A program made the position numbers and the translations under genes. A model generated the notes under the pieces. It was not told the origin of the DNA and made no database searches. It saw only the letters and a list, made by a program, of their open reading frames with translations. Shown here in pieces: positions 1 to 5,358 of a stretch of 7,389 nt of DNA (the stretch's first letter is position 1; every line of letters begins with the position of its first letter). Origin of the DNA: Chloroflexota bacterium (GTDB lineage Bacteria; Chloroflexota; Anaerolineae; J102); contig PIVW01000294.1 in assembly GCA_003353825.1 (NCBI GenBank), positions 1 through 7,389 on the forward strand, read 5' to 3'.

Positions 1-110
1 TCCTTGGCCTCCGCTAACTCTAGGATTGCTTCCTATAGTAACGGATAACCGCTTGGGTGGGCGCACTTTCGACGCGCGTTCTTGGCCGTAGTGGGCGCGG
101 TTTAGATTAG

Positions 111-416
111 CATACACACGACTACTCTGATTGGAACTCTGTTTGTCCAAATCTGGCAGTTTTACGAGGGTCAGGTCGTGATAAAGACAATGATTTCTGG
201 AAAGATTACGAACACCCAAAAGACTACCAATACTCATATTGCGTGACACCCTTATTCCTTGGTTGGGCTGCGGTACGTCCTGGGAAACAGCCAAGTAGTG
301 AAACAATTGATCCCCCTTTCGGAGATAGCCTGTTTAGACGAAGGGTCACCATTGGTTTATCCGGTTTCCCCGATTGGTTTGCCCACGCCCAAGCTGTTTT
401 ACGAGTATACAAGTAG
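111..416 (+). pseudogene. Unrecognised coding-like fragment lacking a start codon
   Basis: An open stretch of 101 codons runs from just after a TAG at 108-110 to a TAG at 414-416. It has no ATG, and its only alternative start is a GTG in the middle. The translation is rich in aromatic and charged residues with natural-looking phrases (DFWKDYEHPKDYQYSY, then PLFLGWAAVRPGK, ending in FPDWFAHAQAVLRVYK), so it reads like the C-terminal part of a real protein. I do not recognise the family. Another frame is open from base 2 to a TAG at 89-91, which could be the upstream part after a frameshift. The best reading is a 5'-decayed or frameshifted gene remnant. A spurious open frame is possible, and a longer antisense open frame overlaps it. 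Confidence 0.35.
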
Positions 417-517
417 TTAGAAAGAAACGCCTCACTGCGGGTGGCCGAAACGAAGACCAAGGCCGCAAGTCTTTTAACCAGCTTCAAATGCTTGTAGTGG
501 CGAAATAGCCACGCAAC

Positions 518-561
518 ATTGGCGCTGTGGATGGCGCCATCCTGCCATCCACAGCGCCAAT
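518..561. repeat. Perfect 18-bp hairpin, 8-nt loop
   Basis: The left arm 518-535 (ATTGGCGCTGTGGATGGC) is exactly complementary to the right arm 544-561, with an 8-base loop at 536-543. No run of T follows on either strand, so it is not a standard intrinsic terminator. It sits 98 bases after the end of the 111-416 fragment and 107 bases before the gene at 669. It could be a REP-like or miniature mobile element, a factor-assisted terminator, or the remains of an insertion end. Confidence 0.7.
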
Positions 562-648
562 ACTTCAGCACATTAATGCATTAGGCAGTTGCATTATCTA
601 ACAGCCAATGCAAACACCTCAGTTTACCTACGGTTCATGAAGCAAACT

Positions 649-657
649 GGGGGGGGG
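649..657 (+). promoter_or_regulatory. G-rich tract at ribosome-binding position (run of nine G)
   Basis: Nine consecutive G (649-657) followed by AAA end eight bases before the ATG at 669. The G-rich tract is the only candidate ribosome-binding sequence for that gene. The homopolymer is long enough to be prone to slippage, so its length may vary between cells or be a sequencing error. It lies outside the coding frame, so length changes would alter initiation spacing and not the protein. Confidence 0.4.
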
Positions 658-668
658 AAACTAATTCT

Positions 669-1361
669 ATGAGTAAGGCTCTAACTGGAAATAAGCGCAT
701 ATCTTGTCTGCAGTTTTCATTATTATCTGTAGTTCTGTTGTCTTTGACAATAGTCACTATCTTTATCTTTCTTATGCTCAGTGCCTCTCTCTTCTCGACC
801 CAAAAAATGACTCAGCTTAACTTAAGAGAGTGGGTAGAATTAGATGTATTCACACCCTACATTCTTTATCCTGAACCAGAAGCTGTGGAACTTCTGATGA
901 GACCAGATCTCACTTCTTATGCTGGTTATGATCGTGTCGTATTGCACTACTCAGAACCGTTTATTGCCGGTTCAATGCCCATTACCTACAAATTATATGT
1001 GAGCAATAGGCCGATGCCTGATCATGTGTTTAAGCCATATTACGATATTCCAGACGAGGATGTTATCGAAAAGTACACTACACTCGTCATCTTAGGCAAT
1101 GAACAGAAAATAAAAATCAGGCTTAACCGGACACTACCAGAGGAAGGAATTGCATTTTTCGAAATTGACGAAACACATGTGCTTTTCCATTGGTATAATG
1201 TGGGCCAGAATATTGCCCTAAAAGTGTTATCGGAGCATTTGGTGTCCATTCAGCAAGATGACATAGAAATCATTAGTGAGTTTGATCGATTACGAAAAGA
1301 TAGGCGTCGTTCTGCTGAGAGGCGTCGTTCTGCTGAGGCGACTTTGACCGCCGTTCCTTGA
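669..1361 (+). CDS. Hypothetical single-pass membrane protein with Arg-rich repeat tail
   Basis: This is a 230-residue protein of no family I recognise. A long hydrophobic segment at about residues 16-42 follows a basic N-terminus, giving a signal-anchor or one membrane helix. The rest (residues about 45-205) is soluble and mixed, probably beta-rich (DRVVLHYSEPF, ITYKLYV, KIKIRLNR, IAFFEID, HVLFHWYN), and presumably faces outside. The C-terminus is odd: RRRSAE occurs twice in tandem at about residues 212-223, encoded by a perfect 18-bp duplication, then a short neutral tail. The start is the first ATG of the frame and follows a G-rich tract. Codons are A+T-richer than those of the operon after 4222. 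A small frame with its own ribosome site begins 31 bases downstream. I am fairly sure it is a real gene; its function is unknown. Confidence 0.7.
   Translation: MSKALTGNKRISCLQFSLLSVVLLSLTIVTIFIFLMLSASLFSTQKMTQLNLREWVELDVFTPYILYPEPEAVELLMRPDLTSYAGYDRVVLHYSEPFIAGSMPITYKLYVSNRPMPDHVFKPYYDIPDEDVIEKYTTLVILGNEQKIKIRLNRTLPEEGIAFFEIDETHVLFHWYNVGQNIALKVLSEHLVSIQQDDIEIISEFDRLRKDRRRSAERRRSAEATLTAVP
1302..1337. repeat. 18-bp tandem duplication, two copies
   Basis: AGGCGTCGTTCTGCTGAG is present at 1302-1319 and again, without mismatch, at 1320-1337. It lies in frame inside the 3' end of the gene at 669-1361, and each unit encodes RRRSAE. Being a multiple of three, it can expand or contract without breaking the reading frame. 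The absence of any difference between copies suggests recent duplication. Confidence 0.9.
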
Positions 1362-1392
1362 TTGGGCAATGTGGATTGAGGATATGACGTAA

Positions 1393-1587
1393 ATGCGGTA
1401 TATATTTCGTCGTTGCCGCTCTTCTGGACATCAACCTGTACCAATTCAAATGGAGTCTGGATATGAGCAGGAGTTTCGCAAAGTCGGCCGTATTTCTGGA
1501 TGGTTCAGAAGACGCCACCGAAAAAAGCTGTTGGAGGCGAAGAAAAGCTGGAGCCATCATGAGCAGTTTGAAGCTCACTGGCTATAG
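1393..1587 (+). CDS. Possible small basic protein
   Basis: A 64-codon frame starts at an ATG with a good ribosome-binding site (GAGGAT at 1378-1383, nine bases upstream) and ends with TAG. It begins 31 bases after the stop of the 669-1361 gene, so the two could be co-transcribed. The protein is rich in Arg, Lys, His and Trp (for example GWFRRRHRKKLLEAKKSWSHH) with no membrane helix, which would suit nucleic-acid or acidic-partner binding. I do not recognise a family. The ribosome site and natural-looking second half argue for a gene. Short length and unusual N-terminal composition argue for caution. Confidence 0.35.
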   Translation: MRYIFRRCRSSGHQPVPIQMESGYEQEFRKVGRISGWFRRRHRKKLLEAKKSWSHHEQFEAHWL

Positions 1588-1598
1588 ACTTTGGTAAG

Positions 1599-1607
1599 TG
1601 ATATATT
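1599..1607 (+). promoter_or_regulatory. Candidate extended -10 promoter
   Basis: TGATATATT at 1599-1607 combines the TGn extension with a 5/6 match to the -10 hexamer (TATATT at 1602-1607). No convincing -35 is present 16-18 bases upstream, which is tolerated in extended -10 promoters. Transcription would begin near 1614, so the leader would carry the hairpin at 1631-1679. Inferred from sequence only. Confidence 0.35.
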
Positions 1608-1630
1608 CTGAATAGGTTTTTTTACTCCAC

Positions 1631-1679
1631 CATAACCTTCTGTGTGGGCGCGATGAAACCGCCCGCACAGAAGGTTATG
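1631..1679 (+). promoter_or_regulatory. Leader hairpin covering the ribosome-binding site
   Basis: The left arm 1631-1650 pairs with the right arm 1660-1679 over 20 base pairs, with one G-U wobble (1645/1665) and a 9-base loop at 1651-1659. The right arm contains AGAAGG (1669-1674), the best ribosome-binding site for the membrane-protein gene whose ATG is at 1686. If transcribed, the stem would bury this site. A T-run (about 1617-1623) precedes the hairpin instead of following it, so it is not an intrinsic terminator on either strand. It may be a translational switch, a protein-binding dyad, or a REP-like element that happens to overlap the leader. Confidence 0.55.
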
Positions 1680-1685
1680 ATAATT

Positions 1686-2207
1686 ATGCAGAGTCTAAAA
1701 TTCCCTAGAAACCTGAAATGGGCGAACAGCATTAAATTCCTTGTAAGCTTGGCTGTCTTCTGTCAATCAACGATCTGGATGAAAGACTTCTTGGTTTTCG
1801 CTACCAAGTCACTTATGTCCCCATACTACTTTGGTCCCACATCAGCGGAAACCATGCTGAATGTCAGCGATTGGGAACGAACGATTAACAACTTCTTCTG
1901 GAGTCCGCTTGGAAGCATGGTTCCCTTTTTTGTAGTGTTGTCCATTGAGATCGCTATACTCATCAGCAAGATCGTGAAAAGTCATCGCCCCGAGTGGATA
2001 CCATTTTGGTTTGTTTTCACTAGTATCGCTTTTATCGCTTTGACATTTTTGACTTTCTTCGTTGTATACTTTCCAAACGTGCTTCGGGTCAGAAATGGAC
2101 TTCCTGATATCAGTTATTGGGGGTCTTTGCCAGGGCTTGTTGTGGTCATAAGTCTGTTTATCTTGATGTTTTGGGCGCAGTGGCGGTTGGATAGTTCCCC
2201 CCGGTAA
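1686..2207 (+). CDS. Hypothetical four-helix membrane protein (copy A)
   Basis: The protein has 173 residues from the ATG at 1686. AGAAGG lies 11 bases upstream of this ATG. An ATG at 1677 is too close to that site, and a GTG at 1644 lies inside the hairpin arm. Four hydrophobic segments are visible at about residues 17-35, 77-96, 107-128 and 149-166. A soluble loop of about 40 residues between the first two carries W-E-R-T at 63-66 and FFW near 70-72; Y-F-P follows helix three. I know no family with this pattern. The layout, length, W-x-R-T position and Y-F-P match the protein at 3259-3816, so the two may be divergent paralogues. Expression may be controlled by the leader hairpin at 1631-1679. 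Function is unknown. Confidence 0.65.
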   Translation: MQSLKFPRNLKWANSIKFLVSLAVFCQSTIWMKDFLVFATKSLMSPYYFGPTSAETMLNVSDWERTINNFFWSPLGSMVPFFVVLSIEIAILISKIVKSHRPEWIPFWFVFTSIAFIALTFLTFFVVYFPNVLRVRNGLPDISYWGSLPGLVVVISLFILMFWAQWRLDSSPR

Positions 2208-2325
2208 GTGTTGCTGATGATTTTTAGCCACTAATGGCACAAATAAAGGCTAGAAACAGGGGCTTCGTCGTGATGACTGCGCTCCTGCTGTAAGTGACCA
2301 GGTCGGCAATGGATAGTCCTTTGGG
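2208..2325. other. Spacer between convergent gene and remnant; nothing clear
   Basis: This 118-base spacer lies between the stop of the membrane-protein gene and the minus-strand stop of the propeller fragment. It contains only a short dyad GCCA-CTAA-TGGC near 2226-2237 without a T-run. On the minus strand it may hold a few decayed codons continuing the propeller frame after its TAG, but I cannot support a gene. Confidence 0.3.
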
Positions 2326-3018
2326 CTACCGCCGTGCGCCGGCGAAGGAGATCTTCCAGAATTCAATATCGGTGGGCGCAGATTGTTGCACCCATGTTTC
2401 CCCTCCGTCAATTGTGTGAAGGATGATACCCAGAGGCTGTCCCGGCTCAACACGCACTTTCTGAGCGGCAACCCAGGCCACACGCGTATCCAGACATGTG
2501 ACACCTTCTACACTGTAGCCGCCGAGTTCAGACGGTGAGACCTCCCTGGCATCGGGCGTTCCGTCGGGCTCGACATGAACGTACCAGACGCGGCCGTGGC
2601 TCTCATTGCCATTCAGCGCACCCCGGACGTCATCAGGTCCGGCGGCACAAACATCATCCAGGTGATCGAGCGCGCCGATTTCCTTGACCATTACCCACTC
2701 ATTGCCACCATCCACAGTACGGTAGAATCTTGGATTCTGATTGATATCACTCCCTGAAACCCAGACGGCCATGGGGCTAAAGGCATGAACGATCAGTGGC
2801 GCATCGCGGACCGGTATCTGCGTGTCCATCGGCAGGTACTCCGCCCGCCACGTGCCGCCGCCATCCCAGGAGTGCACCACCGCGCCGCCCGCCACAGCAG
2901 CGTCAGCTATCCAGACATCGCTGCCCATCGCATCTATCCGGTTTACCTGGGTAATGGATATCGTAGAATATGGCATGACGATCAAGTTCTGGCGTGGTTC
3001 AGAATCAGCGTCCCACAT
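2326..3018 (-). pseudogene. Asp-box beta-propeller fragment (YCF48/BNR-like), both ends missing
   Basis: The open frame of 230 codons has the repeat pattern of extracellular Asp-box propellers (BNR, sialidase-like or YCF48/HCF136-like). Three S/T-x-D-G-G-x-x-W boxes stand at residues 50-57, 101-108 and 202-209. Each follows a VW(V/I) or (V/A)WVA strand (VWIADA, VWVSGS, AWVAAQ). There is no signal peptide. The first ATG is probably internal, because the same F-V-K-M context occurs in a homologous inverted piece at 3122-3193. The end, FAGARR followed by TAG, stops where propeller repeats normally continue with a G-W-A-V strand. It is therefore most likely an internal fragment of a larger secreted propeller. 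G+C is higher than in the flanking genes. It could still be expressed as a short protein, but no ribosome site precedes 3018. Confidence 0.6.
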
Positions 3019-3047
3019 CTTTACAAATTGATGTTCTGAGGAATAGA

Positions 3048-3098
3048 GATTTAAGATTTAAGATTAAGGACGATTGGCAGAAGAATCTTTAATCTTTG
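3048..3098. repeat. A+T-rich AAGATT/AATCTT inverted heptad cluster
   Basis: GATTTAA is repeated at 3048-3054 and 3055-3061 and followed by GATTAAG. The complement appears at 3084-3097 (AATCTTTAATCTTT). The left block 3052-3065 and the right block match as an inverted repeat at 12 of 14 positions. The cluster sits at the centre of a larger inverted arrangement joining the propeller fragment (-) and its second partial copy (+). Confidence 0.6.
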
Positions 3099-3121
3099 GT
3101 TCTGTTCGCAATTGCAAACTT

Positions 3122-3193
3122 GGATTTGTAAAGATGCAAACTCGGCAGAATGAACCATGCCCAATTAAGGTAATGTTATCTACAGTCAGTTGA
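3122..3193 (+). pseudogene. Short inverted remnant of the propeller gene
   Basis: On the plus strand, 3124-3136 (ATTTGTAAAGATG) is the exact reverse complement of 3016-3028, which covers the first codon of the minus-strand propeller fragment. The match continues at protein level. Here F-V-K-M, five residues, E-P, then V-M and S-T-V-S end at a TGA (3191-3193). The minus strand reads F-V-K-M, five residues, E-P, then V-M and S-T-I-S. GAACCATGCC (3152-3161) and GAACCACGCC (minus strand of 2991-3000) fall at identical distance from the ATG. It is a decayed second copy of the same segment, in opposite orientation, cut after about 20 codons. Confidence 0.6.
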
Positions 3194-3218
3194 CAGTAGA
3201 CATGCTGAAGTACATAAG
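3190..3218 (+). promoter_or_regulatory. Candidate sigma-70 promoter for the 3259 gene
   Basis: A perfect -35 hexamer TTGACA (3190-3195) is followed after 17 bases by CATAAG (3213-3218), a 4/6 match to the -10 hexamer. Transcription would start near 3225, giving a leader of about 34 bases before the ATG at 3259. The -35 begins inside the stop region of the inverted propeller remnant. The weak -10 limits confidence. Confidence 0.35.
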
Positions 3219-3258
3219 CATGCCTACTGTTCATGAACAAGTACATACAGGGATAAAA

Positions 3259-3816
3259 ATGTCAAATATGATAATCAAATCATTGAAAGGGAAAACCGAC
3301 ACAAAATTAGTGTTTATACTGTTATCGAGGATGACGCTCCTTATTGTCAGCTGGATCATCTTGAGTGCATTGGCATATATAATCTTAACTTTGCTCTCCA
3401 ACCCCTGGATGGACGATATGGCCTATATCCCGCCTATCGGACACTGGCAACGCACGTTGTTGGATTTTTGGCAGCACGGCGGCGTGTTCCTGGTGATTGC
3501 CATGCTCATCGGCATCAATTTGTATCACTTCAAGCAAAGCTTAGAATTGGGCCGGGACTTTTCAATGGCATCAACATTCCATGTAGTCGCGAATATCGCA
3601 GGCGCCGTGGGTCTATTTCTGATATTTGCCTTGAGTGCTACACTTATTTGGTATCCGTCTGGACTGGCCGCTTACTTTCCTCCCGAAAACTACTGGGAGA
3701 AGTATGGTGATTATCGCGTAAATGCCGCGGGATTCTTGCTCTATTTTCTTTATTTCTTCCTCTTTTTTGTGCTAAGAAAGAAAGTCGAGAAACGACTGTT
3801 GACAAATCGTGAGTAA
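3259..3816 (+). CDS. Hypothetical four-helix membrane protein (copy B)
   Basis: The protein has 185 residues from the ATG at 3259, which has AGGGA (3249-3253) five bases upstream. The frame is open further up, but those starts lack a ribosome site and overlap the promoter candidate. Hydrophobic segments lie at about residues 25-46, 75-90, 108-131 and 157-173. The first loop carries W-Q-R-T at 63-66 and DFW at 69-71; Y-F-P is at 139-141. The tail is basic (LRKKVEKRL), suggesting a cytoplasmic C-terminus. W-x-R-T at residues 63-66, helix spacing and Y-F-P match the protein at 1686-2207, from which it is separated by propeller remnants. I do not recognise the family; transport, signalling and immunity-type roles are all unproven. 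Confidence 0.68.
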   Translation: MSNMIIKSLKGKTDTKLVFILLSRMTLLIVSWIILSALAYIILTLLSNPWMDDMAYIPPIGHWQRTLLDFWQHGGVFLVIAMLIGINLYHFKQSLELGRDFSMASTFHVVANIAGAVGLFLIFALSATLIWYPSGLAAYFPPENYWEKYGDYRVNAAGFLLYFLYFFLFFVLRKKVEKRLLTNRE

Positions 3817-3864
3817 GCCCATACTGACATGATTGGCCGGGAAAGGCGAATGCATTCTGGGAGA

Positions 3865-3887
3865 ACGCGCTTGAAGGGTGAGCGCGT
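3865..3887. repeat. 7-bp GC-rich hairpin after the copy B gene
   Basis: ACGCGCT (3865-3871) pairs perfectly with AGCGCGT (3881-3887) around a 9-base loop, 49 bases after the stop of the upstream membrane-protein gene. There is no T-run after it, so an intrinsic terminator is not supported. It may aid factor-dependent termination or be chance. Confidence 0.3.
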
Positions 3888-3899
3888 CGCGGAGATAAG

Positions 3900-4220
3900 T
3901 ATTTGAGTACGCAATTCCCCTACCATCGACACGGCCCCATCAGACCAATAGATTACAATGACGGGGAGAGCGGCGTCGGCGGGGAAGCCGAAGTGAATCC
4001 GAGTGGGGGCGCCGGGGAGATCGTCACCGGTGGTGCGGCCTGTTTGCCACACTTCCTCATAGGGGTTGATTTGCTCCTGGTCTACCGCTACGATCACCCA
4101 ATAACTACTAATTGTTTGTACATAGATGGTGTGCTAGAATGGCCGAAATAGCAGATCGGCATAATGGTCAAGTCCTCGCCTATTGATGTCGTAAACAATC
4201 ATATCCGGCTGGTTTTCGAC
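3900..4220 (-). pseudogene. Unrecognised minus-strand gene remnant with in-frame TAG
   Basis: Reading the minus strand from 4220 to 3900 in one frame gives a natural-looking protein (IYIVENQPDMIVYDIN, then GLDHYADLLFRPF). It is broken by a single TAG at 4136-4134 and continues after it (YWVIVAVDQEQINPYEEVW, then GAPTRIHFGFPADAALPVIVIYW). If the TAG were CAG, about 107 codons would be open. The upstream end runs into the start of the kinase gene without a start codon or ribosome site, and the downstream end fades into antisense of the copy B gene. I do not recognise the family. It looks like an internal fragment of a decayed gene; edges are approximate. It also contains the promoter candidate of the kinase operon. 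Confidence 0.4.
4112..4140 (+). promoter_or_regulatory. Candidate promoter of the kinase operon
   Basis: TTGTTT (4112-4117) and TAGAAT (4135-4140) are separated by exactly 17 bases, and TGC directly before the -10 (4132-4134) makes an extended -10. Transcription would start near 4147, leaving a leader of about 75 bases before the kinase ATG. It is the best promoter-like match in the spacer upstream of the operon. It falls within the minus-strand remnant and overlaps that remnant's TAG. Confidence 0.45.
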
Positions 4221-4221
4221 A

Positions 4222-5358
4222 ATGTATATATTTGAACTCAGACACTTGCTGCTGGTTTTTGTTGCGATCATTGGGGCCATATGGGCGCTGGCGATGTTGT
4301 TAGAAAAAAGAGGATGCTCCGAGATGAAACGGCAAATGTATCGCCAACTCTACGAGCATCTGCCCCTCGGCATTTTGCTCGTAGATGACAAACAGACCTA
4401 CGTCTACGCCAATCTTGTAGCGCGACGCCTGCTGCAACTGCGCGATGCGCCCAGTCCCTTGCCTGTTTCCGAACCGTGGGCCCTGGCGATGCTCCAGTCT
4501 CAGGCAGCGGCGGACGGTGTTTCCAGCACAGCGCAGATCTTGGGACTGCCCGCCGGCCAAATCCTGAACTGGCGAGCCATTGCCATACCGGAAAATCTGC
4601 GCCTTGTCATCCTTCAGGACATCACGCGGCTGACCCAACTCAAGCGCACAACGGGGCATTTATTGGACGAGCTTTCGCATGAGTTGCGAACACCGGTCTC
4701 GGTCATCGCCACACATCTGCACATCCTGGATCAACCTAATATGACGGAACCCGTCAAAGCCGAGTCGTTGAAGCTGGCCCAGAAAGAGACGCAGCACATG
4801 CAACAGCTTGTACACGATATGCTGGAACTGGGGCGACTGGAAGCGCGTGACACGCTTGACAAGCGGGCGCTCGACTTGAACGACGTTGTTTCTCAAACAT
4901 TGGACGAGATCGCAGAGCAGGCAACCCAGAAGCAGATAGGAATCAATGTAGAAATCGATTCGCATCTGCCCCTGGTCGAGGGCAATGAAGTCTGGCTGAA
5001 ACGTGTTTATCTCAATCTCATCGACAATGCCGTCAAACATGGGCGCAGCGGCGATCAGATCAATGTCGAGATCACCTCAGCGGATGACGGCGTGCGTTCG
5101 ATCATCTGCGATACGGGGTCGGGCATTCCCGCCAAGCATGTGCCCCTGGTCATCGAGCGCTTCCATCGCGTCAAGCGTCACGGCCAGTTGGGCAGCGGTC
5201 TGGGGCTGACGTTGGTTTCGGTTATTCTGCAACGCCATGATTCGCATCTCGAAATCGAAAGCCGACACGAGGATGAGCAGGATGAAAGCGGCGTCTGCGT
5301 CAGCTTCCCTCTCCCAATCAGAACTCCATACAGGCACGAAGATGCGTCGGTTGGATAG
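4222..5358 (+). CDS. PhoR-type sensor histidine kinase
   Basis: The 378-residue membrane sensor kinase autophosphorylates a histidine and passes the phosphate to a response regulator. One membrane helix lies at about residues 8-27, followed by a PAS-like domain at about 38-140 (HLPLGILLVDDKQTYVYAN to VILQDITR). The HisKA dimerisation helix carries the phospho-acceptor H153 in S-H-E-L-R-T-P. The ATPase domain shows the N box (N265-L-I-D-N269), G1 box (D297-T-G-S-G-I-P), F box (E312-R-F-H-R) and G2 box (G324-S-G-L-G-L). All key residues are intact. With only one helix and almost nothing outside the membrane, the kinase has no extracytoplasmic sensor of its own. The next gene overlaps by 17 bases and encodes a membrane-anchored extracytoplasmic protein that could supply one. 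No clear ribosome site precedes 4222. An ATG at 4324 has AGAGG upstream but would remove the membrane helix. Confidence 0.93.
   Translation: MYIFELRHLLLVFVAIIGAIWALAMLLEKRGCSEMKRQMYRQLYEHLPLGILLVDDKQTYVYANLVARRLLQLRDAPSPLPVSEPWALAMLQSQAAADGVSSTAQILGLPAGQILNWRAIAIPENLRLVILQDITRLTQLKRTTGHLLDELSHELRTPVSVIATHLHILDQPNMTEPVKAESLKLAQKETQHMQQLVHDMLELGRLEARDTLDKRALDLNDVVSQTLDEIAEQATQKQIGINVEIDSHLPLVEGNEVWLKRVYLNLIDNAVKHGRSGDQINVEITSADDGVRSIICDTGSGIPAKHVPLVIERFHRVKRHGQLGSGLGLTLVSVILQRHDSHLEIESRHEDEQDESGVCVSFPLPIRTPYRHEDASVG

Noticed and set aside
224..571. 115-codon minus-strand open frame
   Set aside because: The product has no recognisable pattern and no ribosome site, it begins inside the 518-561 hairpin region, and the opposite strand at 111-416 gives a more natural protein.
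1273..1578. 101-codon minus-strand open frame
   Set aside because: It is antisense to the end of the 669 gene and the small 1393 frame, has unnatural composition, and its repeat (QQNDAS) only mirrors the 18-bp tandem unit.
1631..1679. Hairpin as an intrinsic terminator of the upstream genes
   Set aside because: The T-run lies before the stem on the plus strand, and no T-run follows on either strand.
3190..3258. N-terminal extension of the copy B protein from TTG 3190
   Set aside because: TTG coincides with the -35 candidate, no ribosome site precedes it, and the ATG at 3259 has AGGGA at good spacing and aligns W-x-R-T with copy A.
3750..4097. Minus-strand frame taken as a complete gene from GTG 4097
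   Set aside because: Its C-terminal part is antisense to the copy B membrane protein, and its N-terminal part continues upstream past a TAG, so only 3900-4220 is kept, as a remnant.
3903..4151. 82-codon plus-strand frame before the kinase
   Set aside because: Gly-rich, low-quality composition, antisense to the better minus-strand remnant, no ribosome site.
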